NCBI GenBank assembly: GCA_001599595.1
Contig: BCHH01000005.1
Coordinates: 1,495,552-1,559,551, forward strand
From: Beverwykella pulmonaria
Lineage: Eukaryota > Ascomycota > Dothideomycetes > Pleosporales > Melanommataceae
Direction of reading: 5' to 3'
Length of the DNA: 64,000 nucleotides
Numbering within the stretch: position 1 is the stretch's first letter; each line of letters starts with the position of its first letter. The notes below the pieces were generated by a model that was not told the origin of the DNA, ran no database searches, and saw nothing but the letters and a program-made list of their open reading frames with translations. Position numbers and translations under genes: made by a program. Below are positions 32,035-44,659 of the stretch, one piece after another.

Positions 32035-34290
32035 TCATGCAGGAAGCTGTCCAGCTGCCCAGTCCATCGCTGCCCAGTCAAACTGACTCATATCAAAGTC
32101 TGGTGGGACTTGTCCAGGCAACGCATGAAACACTCCCGGCTCGCTCCCCCCATAGGCATCGTCCTCACCAAATTCCGTTGGAATCGAGTTGGGAAAGTTT
32201 CCCTTCGTCCCTACTTCGCCGGCATCAAGTAATCCCTCCCTTACTTGCTCCACTCCATGTCTGAGTTCTCTCACAATTCGTGGCGGTATCACTGTCTCTC
32301 CCAACTGTACGGAAGTTGTCTCTCGAACCCACCAAGCGTGGAGGATAAGTCTGGTGAACAGGACGAAGAAGGGACCTTTCCTCTGGAACGACGAAGAAAA
32401 TCTAGCTTCGCAGTTGTCACTCATGATTTCCCATGCTTGATCAGCGTGTGTACTAAGAGGTCGTTTCTCAAGATCTTTGGCAAGGTGGATGTACGCTGAA
32501 AATGGAAAGTTGTAGTGAGACATCCAGCGGTATCCTTTCGTCAATGGTGAGGTCATAATATTTGTGTCGCACTCCAACATGCGGAGTGCCTGAGAAGCAG
32601 CGACGTCGAGCTGCGCCTCCGTCTTAGACGAGCTTGTATTGGGAGATATTGGATAACTTTCCATGAGGCGACATTTGGCGATATATCCTCGCGTCTCCCA
32701 AATGGTCATGAAATGGAGAGGGTTGGCGGGGTCGCAGAGCTTAAGATATTTGTCTTCCATCATCCTCTCCAGACTGATGAGTGTTCCGCCCTTCAGCAAA
32801 GGGCCGTTCTGGATATCTCTAGCCTTAGGTTTGTAGTCTGGGGCAGTAAATTCAAGATAAAAGGATGCCTTGCGGACAAAGTCGGCGAGCTCACAGCGTG
32901 CTACAATAAAGATTGCCTCGGTGGGCTGCCCATGCACGGCTGGTGGTTCTTTCATTTCTGGTCGGAGATCAGCGTCGTTCACGTTGAGAGGAATATGACA
33001 ATCCCAGATTGGAGTTAGTGTCTGGGTCCAAAAGTCGGCTATCTGGCCGATGCGAACGTCGAAGAAAACGAGCGCCCACCAGAGCCGTCGACGCATTTCG
33101 CCTTCAAGTACACCGTATCTAGTGCAAGCCGACTCGCTATCAATCTTCATACGCTGTGCAATGCGAATCGCAAGACCAAGCATGGAAGAGAGTGCTCGAG
33201 GATCGGTACTAGTTGAATGCGAGACCTAGAAGTGTTGGCGAATATTCACACAACAGCTTACATGCTACAGCTTGATGAACTCACCAGGTAGAGATAAAAG
33301 GCGGTCAAGCAATCGCGATCGCTGCTCCGTAGAAAGGCGCTGTTCAATAGAGCTTGCTGGCACCCGAAATGATACTTGGCCAAAAGGTCGGTCTTGGAAA
33401 CGCCAAAAACGGCCGTGCATTCAACTGCTTCCATGCTCAGAATGGCCATGGAGTAGATGCTGAACATAAGGGCCTCCAGCGCAGAACTAATGCCTTTCAT
33501 GTCACTAATCGCTTCAATGAGGCGTCCTTGGATCGTAGGAGCGTGTACGACTCTCAGTAAAGGGTTGACGTTGTCTAGATAGAGTTGCCAAAGCCTGAAT
33601 ATCTGGGCTGGTCCAGGATGCAGAGTTGAAAGGTCGACAGCGATCTGACGGGCGCCGAAGATGAGATGATCATCACTTAAACAGGCCTTATCCCACGCCC
33701 TCTTTACCGCTGCTTCACCAACGTCCTCGCGTGAGGAGTCGCTATCGTCATCCGAATGTCGGAACTAATAGTCGATTTGTAAATTCAAGTCGAAAACATC
33801 GGAAGGATAATCTTACCCCTTGACGCATCTCATACCAGAAACTCCTAAGCGTGTCAGTGATGTCGAGGTAGTTTGAATATAAAAGCACATACTTGGCTTC
33901 AGAAACTCCTCTCGACCTCACGCTCGTCGAGGGTGTAGAATCGTCTGTCACTATTGGCTGCTCTTCGTCCAAGTCATGTTCGCCTTCCACACCAGGAGAC
34001 GGTTTCTCTCCCGAGTGAGCCTTGTGTAGTGGTTCGAATCTAATGTTATTCTGTTGGAGAAGATGCTCGTACTTTTGGATCTGATCGAGCAGCTCTCGCT
34101 CGGGAAACCTGCGTCGTCGTCGGCGAGGCAGTTGCGATGCCGGCACGCATTGCGCCTGAGCCTTGGTGCAATTCGTGCATGGAAACTTGCGATTGCACTT
34201 GACCTTTCGTTGCTGACAGAGCACACATGCCAGCACTCGCTGGGGCTTTGGAGGGCGAAAGGCGGATGGAGTGCTTTGGTCAGACGACAT
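32035..34290 (-). CDS. Zn(II)2Cys6 transcription factor with Fungal_trans domain
   Basis: Four exons, 34290-33893, 33844-33817 (28 nt), 33764-33285 and 33225-32035, give 698 aa. The binuclear zinc cluster CVLCQQRKVKCNRKFPCTNC (next Cys seven residues on) lies near residues 22-49, followed by a basic linker (RRRRRR) and a short coiled coil (ELLDQIQKYEHLLQQNN). The middle homology region shows LSSMLGLAIRIAQRMKID and EMRRRLWWALVFFD, typical of PF04082. The C-terminus is acidic and aromatic (DFDMSQFDWAAMDWAAG), a likely activation region. Start chosen at 34290 because upstream in-frame sequence has no ATG. It is divergent from the MFS exporter at 34691 and is a good candidate to regulate it. Confidence 0.92.
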
Positions 34291-34690
34291 GACTTCGATC
34301 CGAGCAGCAAGAAAGCCGAAAGGAAACGGGGACGGCACTTCAGCGGTGTCCGCGACTGCAAGGGCACGGGTGTTAGAGGACAATCGGTAGAAAAATCACT
34401 CGGTGAGATGGGGTGAAGAAGAGATGGGGAAAAATTATGAAGAGCTGTCGGGTGCAAGGTAGTGTTGTTATAGGCGTCAAGAGGTGTCCCGGGCTTGGGT
34501 AGTGTCCGGTCGGGAATTTGAAAAGCCCGACACGCACCTTGGCAACCTTCCATCCTCACCTCGGACTCTCCTGTACACCCTCTGCCCATAATCGAGATAT
34601 GAATATAAATACACCGTCGCCGCTGTCCGGAATCACACAGTAAGCCCAAATTCAACTTGACAACCTTTTGTTTTCCATTCTTTCTTGATC
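34291..34690. promoter_or_regulatory. Divergent promoter between the Zn2Cys6 regulator and the MFS exporter
   Basis: 400 bp. TATAAAT at 34604-34610 serves the exporter (ATG 34691). An everted CCG-GT-CGG pair at 34506-34513, with other CGG triplets at about 34562 and 34628, is compatible with zinc-cluster factor binding, so autoregulation plus activation of the exporter is plausible. Confidence 0.5.
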
Positions 34691-36455
34691 ATGTCTCCCT
34701 CACCTTCTGTACGACCAGCTCAACCAGTAGATCAGCAGGACGAATATCAAGATGCCGAAAAAAACTACCAACCAACCTCTCTAAAGTTCTGGGCCATTAT
34801 GAGTGGCATGTACATGTCCATTTTTCTGGTCGCATTGGTCTGTTTCCCGCCTCCAACTTCTGCTCCAGATCCCGTGCTAACCGAGTAACAGGACAGGACC
34901 ATTATCGCCGTCGCGATTCCCGCCATCTCCAATGAGTTCCACTCGATCCAGGATATTGGCTGGTATGGGAGTGCTTATATGTTGGCTTGTGCCTGTTTTC
35001 TTCCCATCTTTGGTCGCTTCTACCAGCTCTACTCCACCAAGAACATTTTCTTGATCTCAATCGCCATCTTTGAGATCGGATCTGCCCTCTGTGGCGCTGC
35101 TCCCAATTCCGTCGCTTTCATAATTGGACGTGCGATCGCAGGCCTAGGATCAGCGGGTATCTTCTCTGGTGGTATGATGATCATCCTTCCACTTGTTCCT
35201 CTTCGAAAACGCCCTACATTTTCCGCACTTTTCGGTATGGCTTTTGGTATCTCGTCGGTCCTTGGCCCGCTGATTGGCGGTGCTTTCACTGACAGTGTTA
35301 CTTGGCGATGGTACGTGAATTAGGAACTACTTCCAGCTTTACAACATTTGCTAATCCTGTTCCCCAACTTGTAGGTGCTTCTACATCAATTTGCCTATAG
35401 GAGGTTTCACAATGCTGGCCTTGCTATTGTTTTTCCATGTCGAGTCACCCAAGCGCGAAAAACTTACGTTGGTCGGTCAGATCAAACGTCTTGATCCCAT
35501 TGGAGTATTCTTCTTCGCTCCATCCATGATCTGCCTCATTCTTGCTCTTCAATGGGGAGGCACCACGTATGCCTGGTCGGAACCGAGGATAATCGGCCTT
35601 TTTGTCATATTTGCCGTTCTGTTCGTCGGATTCGTCATCGTGGAGGCGCTGACGCCCGAAACTGCCATGGCCCCGGCCCGTGTTGTCCTCAATCGTTCCA
35701 TCGCAGGCAGCATGAGTTTCATGTTCCTGATCTCTGGATCTATCATGGTAATCATTTATTATATTGCCATTTGGTTCCAGGCGGTGAAGGGAGAGTCCGC
35801 CACGCGCGCTGGCATCAGCACGATCCCACTGGTGCTGGCAATGGTCATTTTTAGCATCGTTGCTGCCAAATTTACAGAGAGAATTGGTTACTACGTCCCA
35901 GCCATGCTGCTGTCTCCTGTTTTCTGCGCCGTTGGTGCAGGCATGCTGTCGACCATGTCTCGCTTCTCTGACCACAGCGCCTGGATCGGCTACCAGGTGC
36001 TCTTCGGCATCGGCCTTGGTTTCGGCTTCCAGCAGTCCAATTTAGCCGCTCAGAACGTCCTACCACGAGTAGATGTTCCAATCGGAATGGCTTTGATGTT
36101 CTTCATGCAGCAAATTGGCGGTGCCGTTTTCGTATCAGTGGGCCAGAACATCTTCTCGTCCAAGCTCGTGAACCGACTCTCGGGTGCTGTCAGTCTCGAT
36201 CCAGAAACGATTGTGAACACGGGTGCGACTGCAATCCGACAAGTAGTGCCGCCGCAGGAGCTCGATACAGTCGTGGACGCGTACAATTATGCGATTACCC
36301 AAGTTTTCCTCTTGGCGGCTATACTCAGTACAATCATGGTTCTAAGCGCCGCCGTTGTGGAATGGAAGAGTATCAAGGGCAAAAAGAGCTCTGAGGTTGA
36401 TTCGAAGACTGCCGAGGAGAAGACAGAAGATGGGGAAGGCAAGGCCGAAGTGTGA
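34691..36455 (+). CDS. MFS multidrug transporter, DHA2 (14-TM) type
   Basis: Three exons, 34691-34837, 34892-35310 and 35375-36455, give 548 aa. The N-terminal cytosolic tail is followed by the first helix with the antiporter motif DRTIIAVAIPAI, whose Asp is contributed after the first intron. GRAIAGLGSAGIFSGGMMII and [26 protein letters not shown] are standard for fungal 14-helix drug:H+ antiporters. The C-terminus is a charged cytosolic tail. It should export small molecules such as toxins or secondary metabolites from the plasma membrane. It pairs with the divergent zinc-cluster regulator. The first intron has a less usual GTCTGT donor. Confidence 0.92.
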
Positions 36456-36659
36456 TAGATTAATACAAGACACGTAGATGTGTTGGTCGATGGAGGCCAT
36501 CTAGGGATGGATAGTGAATAAAGAAAGTGTAAAACATGTACAGCAGAATGGGAGAAGAATTTCTTACCAAGTAGAATTGGTAGTACAAGGATCTGTTTGT
36601 TTGAATTACCGGCGTTGTTACTACAAAGACTAATTGAATATATGACATATATAGAAGAA

Positions 36660-36900
36660 ATGGGATGGTATCATTTATATCGTGTCTTGACAGTAAGCTT
36701 CCGGACCTGTCTCCGGCCCTGCGTCTTCGGTATTTTTCTCACTTAGCTTCTCATACCCATCACTTCCTCTGGATTCGACGTTCTTGACAGATGCAGCTGC
36801 CCTTCATGATAGACGACGGCGAATAAGATAGAATCCAGAAACAGCAAGAGCTACCAGCCACCCACACCCAAGCCAGCTCATAGACCAGCACCTACTCCTG
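36660..36900 (-). pseudogene. Remnant of a single-pass membrane protein
   Basis: The minus strand reads MSWLGCGWLVALAVSGFYLI then RRRLS, a TGA stop, and in the same frame RAAASVKNVESRGSDGYEKL followed by an acidic tail ending near 36666. A hydrophobic helix, a basic stop-transfer and a polar tail interrupted by one nonsense codon suggest a decayed membrane protein C-terminus. The upstream part was not recognised. Confidence 0.3.
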
Positions 36901-38949
36901 AGCTCTAATTTTTCGATGTGTGGGCGGATTTTTTGGTTGCAGTAATACCCTTAAAAGTGTTCGACCTGGGCTTCAACACAAGGCTAGTGACGGCGCGCCC
37001 TTACTATTCTTGATGGAATGTTCAATAATAGTAACAGCGGCATCGACCATTTAACCTCTCGCCCCACCAAAACCACTCGCAAACAAATCGTGTAACTCTA
37101 GCAGTCTTGTCGGAAGTGTCATATTTGTCATGTTCTTAGTCATTTCATGATAAGGTCCTACAGATGTGTCGCTGTAATTGACGTGTGGTTGTATATCTCG
37201 AGGAGGAATTGTTTTACCACTCAACCACGCCTCTATATTTTATTGGGCAAATATTTCGCGGAGGAGGTCGCAGTTTTCAGTCAATTCACATTTCCTTAGT
37301 CGTCGAAAAGAACAATGTTCCCGTCCTCGGTTGATTTCTCAGGCACACGTCCGTCCATTCAAATCTTGCTCCCCTAGCTAAAGAACAATGTGGAAAGATT
37401 AGCTCCGAGCTCTGGTTGATTATACAGCAAGGCTGTGTCATCTGGGGATGGCATGCAATGCCCCGTTGACTGGTTGCGCGCTGCCGTATGAAGACGGCCA
37501 AATGGGTATGCCGATATTTTGGAAACTCTGCGTAAATCTTTTACTAACATCTTGAACTGCCGTGTCATTTCTATAGGCGATAGTTCAACTGAACGCGACG
37601 TAATCGGCTTAGGATAATTCTTCGAGATTCCCTTCGACAGTGCAAGAAAGGAAGACGGGATTTTAAATGGGTTTGAACCCCAACTAGTGCAAGATTCGGC
37701 GTTGGTGAGGGGTCGAGGTCGCTACGCTATTTTGGGATATAGAGAGAATAGATTTACCTTATTAGTTGATAGTTATGCTCTCCTTTATGGAATTGTTAAC
37801 GAGGTTGCCCCAATAGAGGTAGCGATATCCAGAGCGGCCGCCATGGCTACAAAGCTCAGTACCCATAGATTCATGAGTGTCTAATACTAGTGTTGGTATT
37901 ACAGTGGATTGCACGGTATATAACAATGACTCAGAAGGAGGACTGGGTGGATTAAGCGAGCGATCCGCACAGGCATAAATATACGGCCCCGGCAATTTAG
38001 AAGGAGGACACACCCGAGAATCAAAACCTACAATTGGCAAGCTAGCAGAGGACTTCGACGTCGCTGCTAGCCCTTGCTACGTAGAAGATTCGTGGTCACA
38101 AGCAATCCATACTCTTTCTACCGTACTCCTTCTACCGTACCCTGCGCTCTTGCACCGCCGTGGATTAGCGTTCTGCGAAACCCACGGGCAGTCGATTAAC
38201 AGCGTCTATAGGACCTTCCCATTTCACGGGCGGGTATACCGACAACTAGTTTATTTTATTAAAATATTCTCTGTTCATTGGCCAATGCCTACAAGTTTGC
38301 TTTGGTCCTTACTGCTATCGCAAAGTGAGTTCAAGATGTGGATTGATGGTTAGAATTGCATATTTAAATTATAACACATTCACGCAGCAAGTTTGAAGCG
38401 TGACGTTTTATTATGCGACAAATTCCGGCAACCAAGTTTGTTGGTGGAACGAAGATGTTGCTTTAGTGTTAATCTAAACCTAGAGGAGGGTCGAAGCAAA
38501 GATATCAATCAATCCCAGAAGCGTAGGAGGCCAAGTCCTTCCTCATATCTACGCGGAGATCATTATGTAGAAAACGCTGGAACGAACACCGAATATGTTG
38601 GAAAATATATATATATATTCCAAGATGGTGCAAGTGTTGTCTATTAAGTGCAAGAGTCCACAGAACTGTCAGGGTGAATCTTTATTGCAGTTACGGGCTC
38701 CCCTGTGCTTGGAGCGCGAGATGAGCGACGCAGAATGCGTTGACGGGGAAAAGAAACAAACCAATCAAGACATTCACAACAACGATGAATTTAAGTCAAA
38801 GCGGGGCTACCGAGTCGTGGATTATGAACATCGGAATCAGCCATTTGGGAAAGGATCTGGAATAAACATTTGACAAAATAATTGCAGATTCTACTTTCCA
38901 TCCCAAGATATGTTTACTTGAATACACTCCAGCCTTCACCCTCTCCACC
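36901..38949. other. Intergenic, nothing recognised
   Basis: About 2 kb with only short, featureless open frames on both strands. Confidence 0.4.
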
Positions 38950-39927
38950 TCAAGCAAACCTTTTTGTCTGTTCCTCACACCACTCCCAAAACCTCTCCGC
39001 GACCCCCGATCCGCCCTCTTCCTTCCCCTTCAGGCTCTCCAGCACATCCTTTCTCGGACTAGGATGCCACCTTCCCCAAGGAATCGCAAACTTCCCACCA
39101 TCTTCTGCTGTCACCTGCTCGCTTAGTCCAGCCCACAACTCCGTATACGCCCCAAACTTCGCCTCATAAGTAAAAGGTCTCATCAACAGCTTCAAACTCC
39201 ACGACACATCATCCCAACCCTTCGTCTTCAGCGTTCCAGGGCTCTGTGTCATAGACACGATCCCACCTTTGCGCACTCGCCTATCGAACTCAGAAGCCAG
39301 AAACCAATTCCCAGCTTTGGAGGCGCTGTAGTTGTGGGCAATGTCTTTGGCGTAATTTCCGGGCTCGAGCTCCGTAAGAGAGAGGCCGCCTGGTGGGCCG
39401 GCCATGTCAATGATGCCTGACGTGGCGAAGACAATGCGGACACTATCTTTGGGCGCGGACTTAGCGGTGCGGAGAAGAATGGGAAGTAGTAGTTTAGTCA
39501 AGAGGAAGGGTCCCAAGCAGTTCGTTCCCATGTGCGCCTCGTGGCCTTGTGCGCTGGTGCTCCCGACTGGCGCTCGTGATATACCTGCGTTATTCCAGAG
39601 CACATCTAGGCGATTCTCCTGCGCAAGGAACCTGGTCGCACAAGCCGAAATTGTGGTGAGGTCGCCAAGGTCGAGAGGCAGACTCTTGAGGGCCCCAGGG
39701 TTGGTTGTGGGAGTAGCTTTGATTCTCTTAATAGCAGCGGAGATGTCGGTAGAAGATCGATGGAAGATGTACACGGTACCACCAGCAGCGTAGAGTATCT
39801 TCACTAACTCAAAGCCTACGCCGGCATTGCCGCCAGTGACGATGAAGACTTTGCCAGCGAGAGATGGGAGGCTCGCTTCTGTGAATTTGGGAGTTCCAGG
39901 AAAGAATTGCGCTAGGAGTCCGCCCAT
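38950..39927 (-). CDS. Short-chain dehydrogenase/reductase
   Basis: A single exon of 325 aa. Classical SDR signatures in order: cofactor motif VFIVTGGNAGVGFE near residue 30, LPLDLGDL, the NNAG strand in LDVLWNNAGISR, the structural Ser in FATSGIIDM, and the active-site YSASK in HNYSASKAGNWF. The last 80 residues carry Trp- and charged-rich sequence usual for fungal retinol-dehydrogenase/WWOX-like reductases. NAD(P)-dependent oxidation or reduction of a lipophilic alcohol/ketone is likely. An upstream in-frame ATG at 40026 exists, but the family usually starts close to MGGLLxQFFP, as chosen. Confidence 0.9.
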   Translation of the reverse strand: MGGLLAQFFPGTPKFTEASLPSLAGKVFIVTGGNAGVGFELVKILYAAGGTVYIFHRSSTDISAAIKRIKATPTTNPGALKSLPLDLGDLTTISACATRFLAQENRLDVLWNNAGISRAPVGSTSAQGHEAHMGTNCLGPFLLTKLLLPILLRTAKSAPKDSVRIVFATSGIIDMAGPPGGLSLTELEPGNYAKDIAHNYSASKAGNWFLASEFDRRVRKGGIVSMTQSPGTLKTKGWDDVSWSLKLLMRPFTYEAKFGAYTELWAGLSEQVTAEDGGKFAIPWGRWHPSPRKDVLESLKGKEEGGSGVAERFWEWCEEQTKRFA

Positions 39928-40187
39928 GGTTGCTTCGTTGAGATGTTGGGGAAAATAGAGGTCACAGGGATGAGTAGGTTTATAGGGAAGAAAGGGTACG
40001 AAAAGGCACTGCAGAAGTTCATTCATTAGGCAATCTTCGTATTACAAAGGAATGGGATACCAGACGACGCTAAAACCTAAGGCTGTCAGAAAGGAGTATA
40101 CTGCCAAGCCAAGTAGCCTCAATCCACGCCCATGTGTCAGAAAACACATCCAGGAGGCACTTACACACAAAAACTTCTATTAAGACC

Positions 40188-41019
40188 TCACAATTCCCCA
40201 ACAGCCAATGGCATTTCCCCCCTCTGGCCCCTCCAGAAGTTGCTAATTTTTAAAACCTCGTCGTCCAATAAAAACCACCACTTCCTCGCAAACCCCGGCC
40301 CAATCTCCCAGCTCATCGGATCCCACGGGGCGCTCCCCCAGACCTTCAAATCACTCGACGCCATATCCGCAACAAACTCTGCTTCATTGAACACATTCCC
40401 ACTTTTTAGCATGCGGTCCCTAAGTGAAGGCCAGGGCAACATGTCGATGTACGGCTTGTGGGGGATGGTGAGTTGGTGTTTAGTTGGGACGATGGGGGGA
40501 GGCAGGGTGCAGAGCGGGGCTGTAATGTTGAAGCCGGAGGACTGATGGCATGCAAGGTCGAGCAGTTGGGCGATGCAAAAGAAGGCAGAGGAGGTGGTCA
40601 TGCCTTGCATGACGATGAAGTGGGCATCTGTAGCGGGATCGAGATTTGTGGTTTGGACAGTCCCCACTATAGACGGGTCGAAAAGGCTTATTTCAGCGGG
40701 AGTGTGGCGGTAAGAAGCCGTGGTGGGCGACAATTGCAGTTGGGAAGATTCTGGGGTGGCCTCTTCGTCGGCCTCGATGAAGCCAGTGGGAGGGGAGGCC
40801 ACACGAGCACCGCGCTTCGCGCCCCCTTTCCGCCCATTTGCTATTTTTGACCCTGGCACATCAAATCAACACAGGCTGCACTTACTTGACAACATACGGT
40901 AGCATACGTCTTGCTCGTTGCGAAAGCCTATTCTGTACTTTCTTTCTTTCTGCCGGATCCGCGATCCGCGTCCAGTCATCCTCAACGGACTTCAGGTACG
41001 GTGTCCACTGCGAGTCCAT
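40188..41019 (-). CDS. bZIP-type transcription factor with DUF3425 domain
   Basis: Two exons, 41019-40908 and 40852-40188, with a 55-bp intron, give 258 aa. Exon 1 ends in a basic region [20 protein letters not shown] followed by ARR-S, the form seen in fungal AP-1-like/DUF3425 proteins; no strong leucine zipper follows. Exon 2 ends with the DUF3425 signature: [60 protein letters not shown]. Members are regulators of stress or secondary metabolism. The gene runs in the same direction as the SDR downstream. Confidence 0.88.
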
Positions 41020-41443
41020 GCTAGTCACGGCAAATTACACCGATACTAGGTCGAGTGGCCTAGATGGAGATGGAGTTGGAGATGTGCTGGAGCGAGGGGA
41101 GAGAGGGTGCCGTGATGTGTCGTCCGGGTTGAGGCAATACGCTAACTCGATGTGAAATAGTGGGACCTGCTTTCTGACAAGTTCTGACAGACATGTCAGA
41201 TTGCATATGGAAGGTCCGTAGATTGCGGTCCGGGAAGATATATTCCCAGCCTCTTGCTGATATACATGGAGTTGATCTCAGTGCTTCTTAAGCGCATCCA
41301 GATGATGTTAACTCCATGTTCTCTGCGTATTCTAACAGAAGTGAATAACATTTTTTTCTTTTTAGTCTTAATTTCAACCACATCTCCATTACCATTATCC
41401 AAAACTATTCACGAACACTTCGCCTCTTCTCCAATTCTACTTT
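41020..41443. other. Intergenic
   Basis: Upstream region of the bZIP gene and 3' end of the trehalase gene. No additional feature. Confidence 0.4.
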
Positions 41444-43599
41444 CTAAGTAAATCTCTTCACCCACATTGCATCTCTGTGAGACAACTCAACGGCCGCTCT
41501 ATCTCTCTTCTTCTTCGTACTCGCATCTCCCGTCTGGGCCGCCGTGATATTCCCACACTCGGGCGTCTTCAGCTGCTCGCCAAAAACATCCGCCGCCCAA
41601 ATCAGTACGCCATTCGTCCACCCAAACCCCTCCACAACTGTATACTCCCCACCTCCACCCGCTGCATTCGTGCTCTCATCGGTGTACTTTTCAAACATAG
41701 TCCCATTGCCCGTAGCGCCACTGAGCTGGGAAAATTCCGGCGTCGCGCCCCCCGTGACACGCCAGGTGCAGAATGTGGAGTCGAGATAGCGCTGTGCGAG
41801 GCGCAGGGCTACGTCTTGCGTCCATATGTAGTCTTCGGTCGTTTGGTTGCTATTTCCTGTGGAAGATGACTCCAGAGGGGCGTTGAGCAGTCCTTGCATG
41901 ATGATGTATTGCAGCGGGGGCCACACATTCGGCTCGTCCCACTGCTGGCCTGTTACCAGATTCGTTGCTGCAATCGCGCCGGTTCTGTCATTGAGAAGCT
42001 CTTCGATGCGGGAGAATGCACGGCGGAGGTTAGTGGGGTTGTTCTTGATCTCATTGGGCGCGGCGCCCGTCCAGAAGGGGTAGAATTGGACGGGACTGAA
42101 CAGGACTTCTTTTCCTGCTGGTGCACCAGTCGTGTCGGAGGGGATCGTGGTGTTATCTGAGGGGATATAGATATTTTTCGCGCCCGCAGTGACGTTGTAG
42201 TCGAAGTATGCGTAGTGCTCTGCATCCCAGAGGAGAGTCGTCATGGCATCGCTCCTTTCAGCCGCGAGATTCGCCCACGCTTTGGCCGCACTGTAGTTCC
42301 CCTGGCCCTTATGAAACTCTCCGATTGCGAGTTCATTAGCGTAAAGGATAGAGTTTAGGTCCACAGGGATCACGTTGACTGTGTTCAGGGAGCGGAGAGG
42401 AAAATACGTGTCTGTGACTGCGTCTTCGGGGTTGCGCAGCCAGCGGGTAGAGTAGTCCCATCCACTCTCAGCCCCGGAAGCAAGGTTCGCGTAGAGCTGT
42501 GCCATCTCGGCTTCGCTGAGCGGGCTGGTGCTGTTGTAAATCTCGCCGGATTTACTATAATAGCTCTCGTTGTTCGCTGTGACGTAATCTTCGTAGTAGC
42601 TCTCCGGTCTAGGCTGCGTATTCAGCACTGCATAATGCGCAAGACTGTAGTTCCGCCCGGACCGCTCGATTTGCACTGTCCGATTCGTGGTCCAAAACGC
42701 ATGCTCCTTCTCCAACAACGGCAGCGCGCGCTCCAAAATCGTCTTGTTCCCGGTATACTCGACATAGATCTTGACCATCTGGGTCAACAGCGGCGGCTGA
42801 CTCCGATTCAGATAGTACCGCCTAGCCCCATTCGGCACGAACCCAAACTCCTCCACGAAATCGAGGAAGTTCTCGATAATATTCAACGCGATCTGTGTGA
42901 AGGAGCCTTGGGTCCGGAGCAAACCCTCGATGACCCAGAAGCTGTCCCAATAATACGGTTCGCGGAACCTGCCCCCAGCGACCACGAAGGTGCGGTTGAC
43001 GGGAAGGAAAGAATTGACACATTCGGAGCAGTTGGTTATGCCGCCGTTGTAGCGCCGTGTAAGGTCGGGCCAGATGTCGATGACCTGGCTCACGAAGTCT
43101 GCGACGGTGCGGCTGTTGACATTATCCAGAAAATCAGGTTGCGTGGTGAGATCTTTGGTTGGCACGGCCTCGAGTTCGGAGCCGGCCTGGCCGAAGTATG
43201 TGGTGAGAAAGTCGTTGAGCGCGGTGTCGTTGGTAATGGGGCGGGGGAGCTTGGCGAAGGCTGCGAGGACTTGGTTGAGCGGGCGGATGGTGGGTCTGCG
43301 AAGGCGTGAGCAAGAGTAGAGCGAGGCGAGCATGGGTTTTCTAAAGAGGGAGAAAGGTGCATTTGTGGCCAATTCATGAGCACACAATGGATGCGAATTT
43401 GTGGGATGGGGATGGGAGATGCATACAAATCCACAAACGTCTTGCTATCCGCAAACGGCCTCGCGAGCTCAATCTCCCGCAACAAATCTCCATAGCAGTA
43501 AATCGGGCTGTCACACGGCGCAACTACGCTCCCATTCTCATACAAGCCCTTTACCAAAGGCAACGCAACGAGCAACGCCTTAGTCAACGAAGGTCTCAT
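41444..43599 (-). CDS. Secreted alpha,alpha-trehalase, glycoside hydrolase family 37
   Basis: Two exons, 43599-43427 and 43295-41444, with a 131-bp intron, give 674 aa. A signal peptide (SLTKALLVALPLVKGLY) is followed by the mature start CDSPIYCYGDLL. Both GH37 signatures are present: GGRFREPYYWDSFW near residues 164-177, and QWDEPNVWPPLQ. The C-terminal block GGGGEYTVVEGFGWTNGVLIW is also typical. Many N-x-S/T sequons point to heavy N-glycosylation. The enzyme would hydrolyse external trehalose to two glucose. The first intron lies directly after SKTFVDL, and frames join as L-PTIRPLNQ. Confidence 0.95.
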
Positions 43600-43942
43600 G
43601 GTTGCGAGCAGCGGAATCGAAGCAACTGGCTACGAGGACAGACGCAAAATTTACCAGGCAGCCCGCTACAGGGGAGAGCAGCACGATTTATGTACGTCAA
43701 TATGGGGAGCAGAGCACAAAGGAAAAAAAAAACCTGTCCAGCATACGAGGATGGTACCACGTACCCGGCCCTGTGCTTTCATCCGGCGCGCGCACGTAGG
43801 TGGCTTCCTATAGCGTCCTAACCCCATGTACCCAGCCACGCCAAAGGCGGGGGAGCTTGAGCTAGGAGCAGGATGCGTCTTGTGCCTTGCATGGCATGGA
43901 GGTGCAAAGTCGGGGTTTGTCGCGATCAATACGAAATGGTGC

Positions 43943-43977
<35 letters not shown>

Positions 43978-44659
43978 CCCCTCTTTCTTGCAAACACCTC
44001 ATCAATAGAAAAGGAAAAGGATCGGGAGAAGAACCAGGACTCAATGGAGTTGATGTGTGAAGGCGAGATTGTACGCATTTCGTCACTCAGGCTTGGAGTA
44101 CAAGGGACATATGAGGCGTTGGACATGGGGTGACGCCGTTCCCGCCCGTCAAACATGTTGGCGTCGGCGTTGGCCCATTTCCCCGCTTCAAGCCTCACCG
44201 GTCTTGGCGTGATGTCACATGGCTCTTTCATTTCACAACTTTCTTCCACGTTTGCGCCCACGCAGATTTCTTTCGTCGTCGTCTCAATCATAAAGGATTT
44301 TGTCGAATCTGTGTATACATGTCATGGATCGGTGCGAGTGCAGCAGCGAGCGCCTGTACAAGGAGGGAACTGAGAATGCTGGGACTGCGCGCACAGGTGG
44401 GGAACAAAGTTTGCTCATGCTGATGTTCTCGATGTTTTAGCAGCAAATAAGACCTGAGGTTTGGGGAGGTGATACACAGTGTCATCCGGTCTGGATGCAC
44501 ATTCTATATTGCGTTAGACCGCCAACTTCTCCCAAGACTCTTCGTCCTACCTTTTCGTTGTCTACCAATGAAATTAAGTCCGAAATTATGAAGTAGCCTA
44601 AGCACCTGGGTATCTCATGCATATGCTACCTGCCCATTCCCTCCCTCTGTGCCTTCTCT
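43600..44659. other. Intergenic between trehalase and histidine kinase genes
   Basis: Trehalase promoter and the 3' flank of the kinase gene. Apart from the AG microsatellite I see nothing coding. Confidence 0.4.
43947..43972. repeat. (AG)13 microsatellite
   Basis: Thirteen uninterrupted AG dinucleotides, about 350 bp upstream of the trehalase start. Confidence 0.95.

Noticed and set aside
41477..43309. Plus-strand open frames up to 224 codons over the trehalase gene
   Set aside because: Antisense shadows; the minus strand carries both GH37 signatures in one continuous frame.
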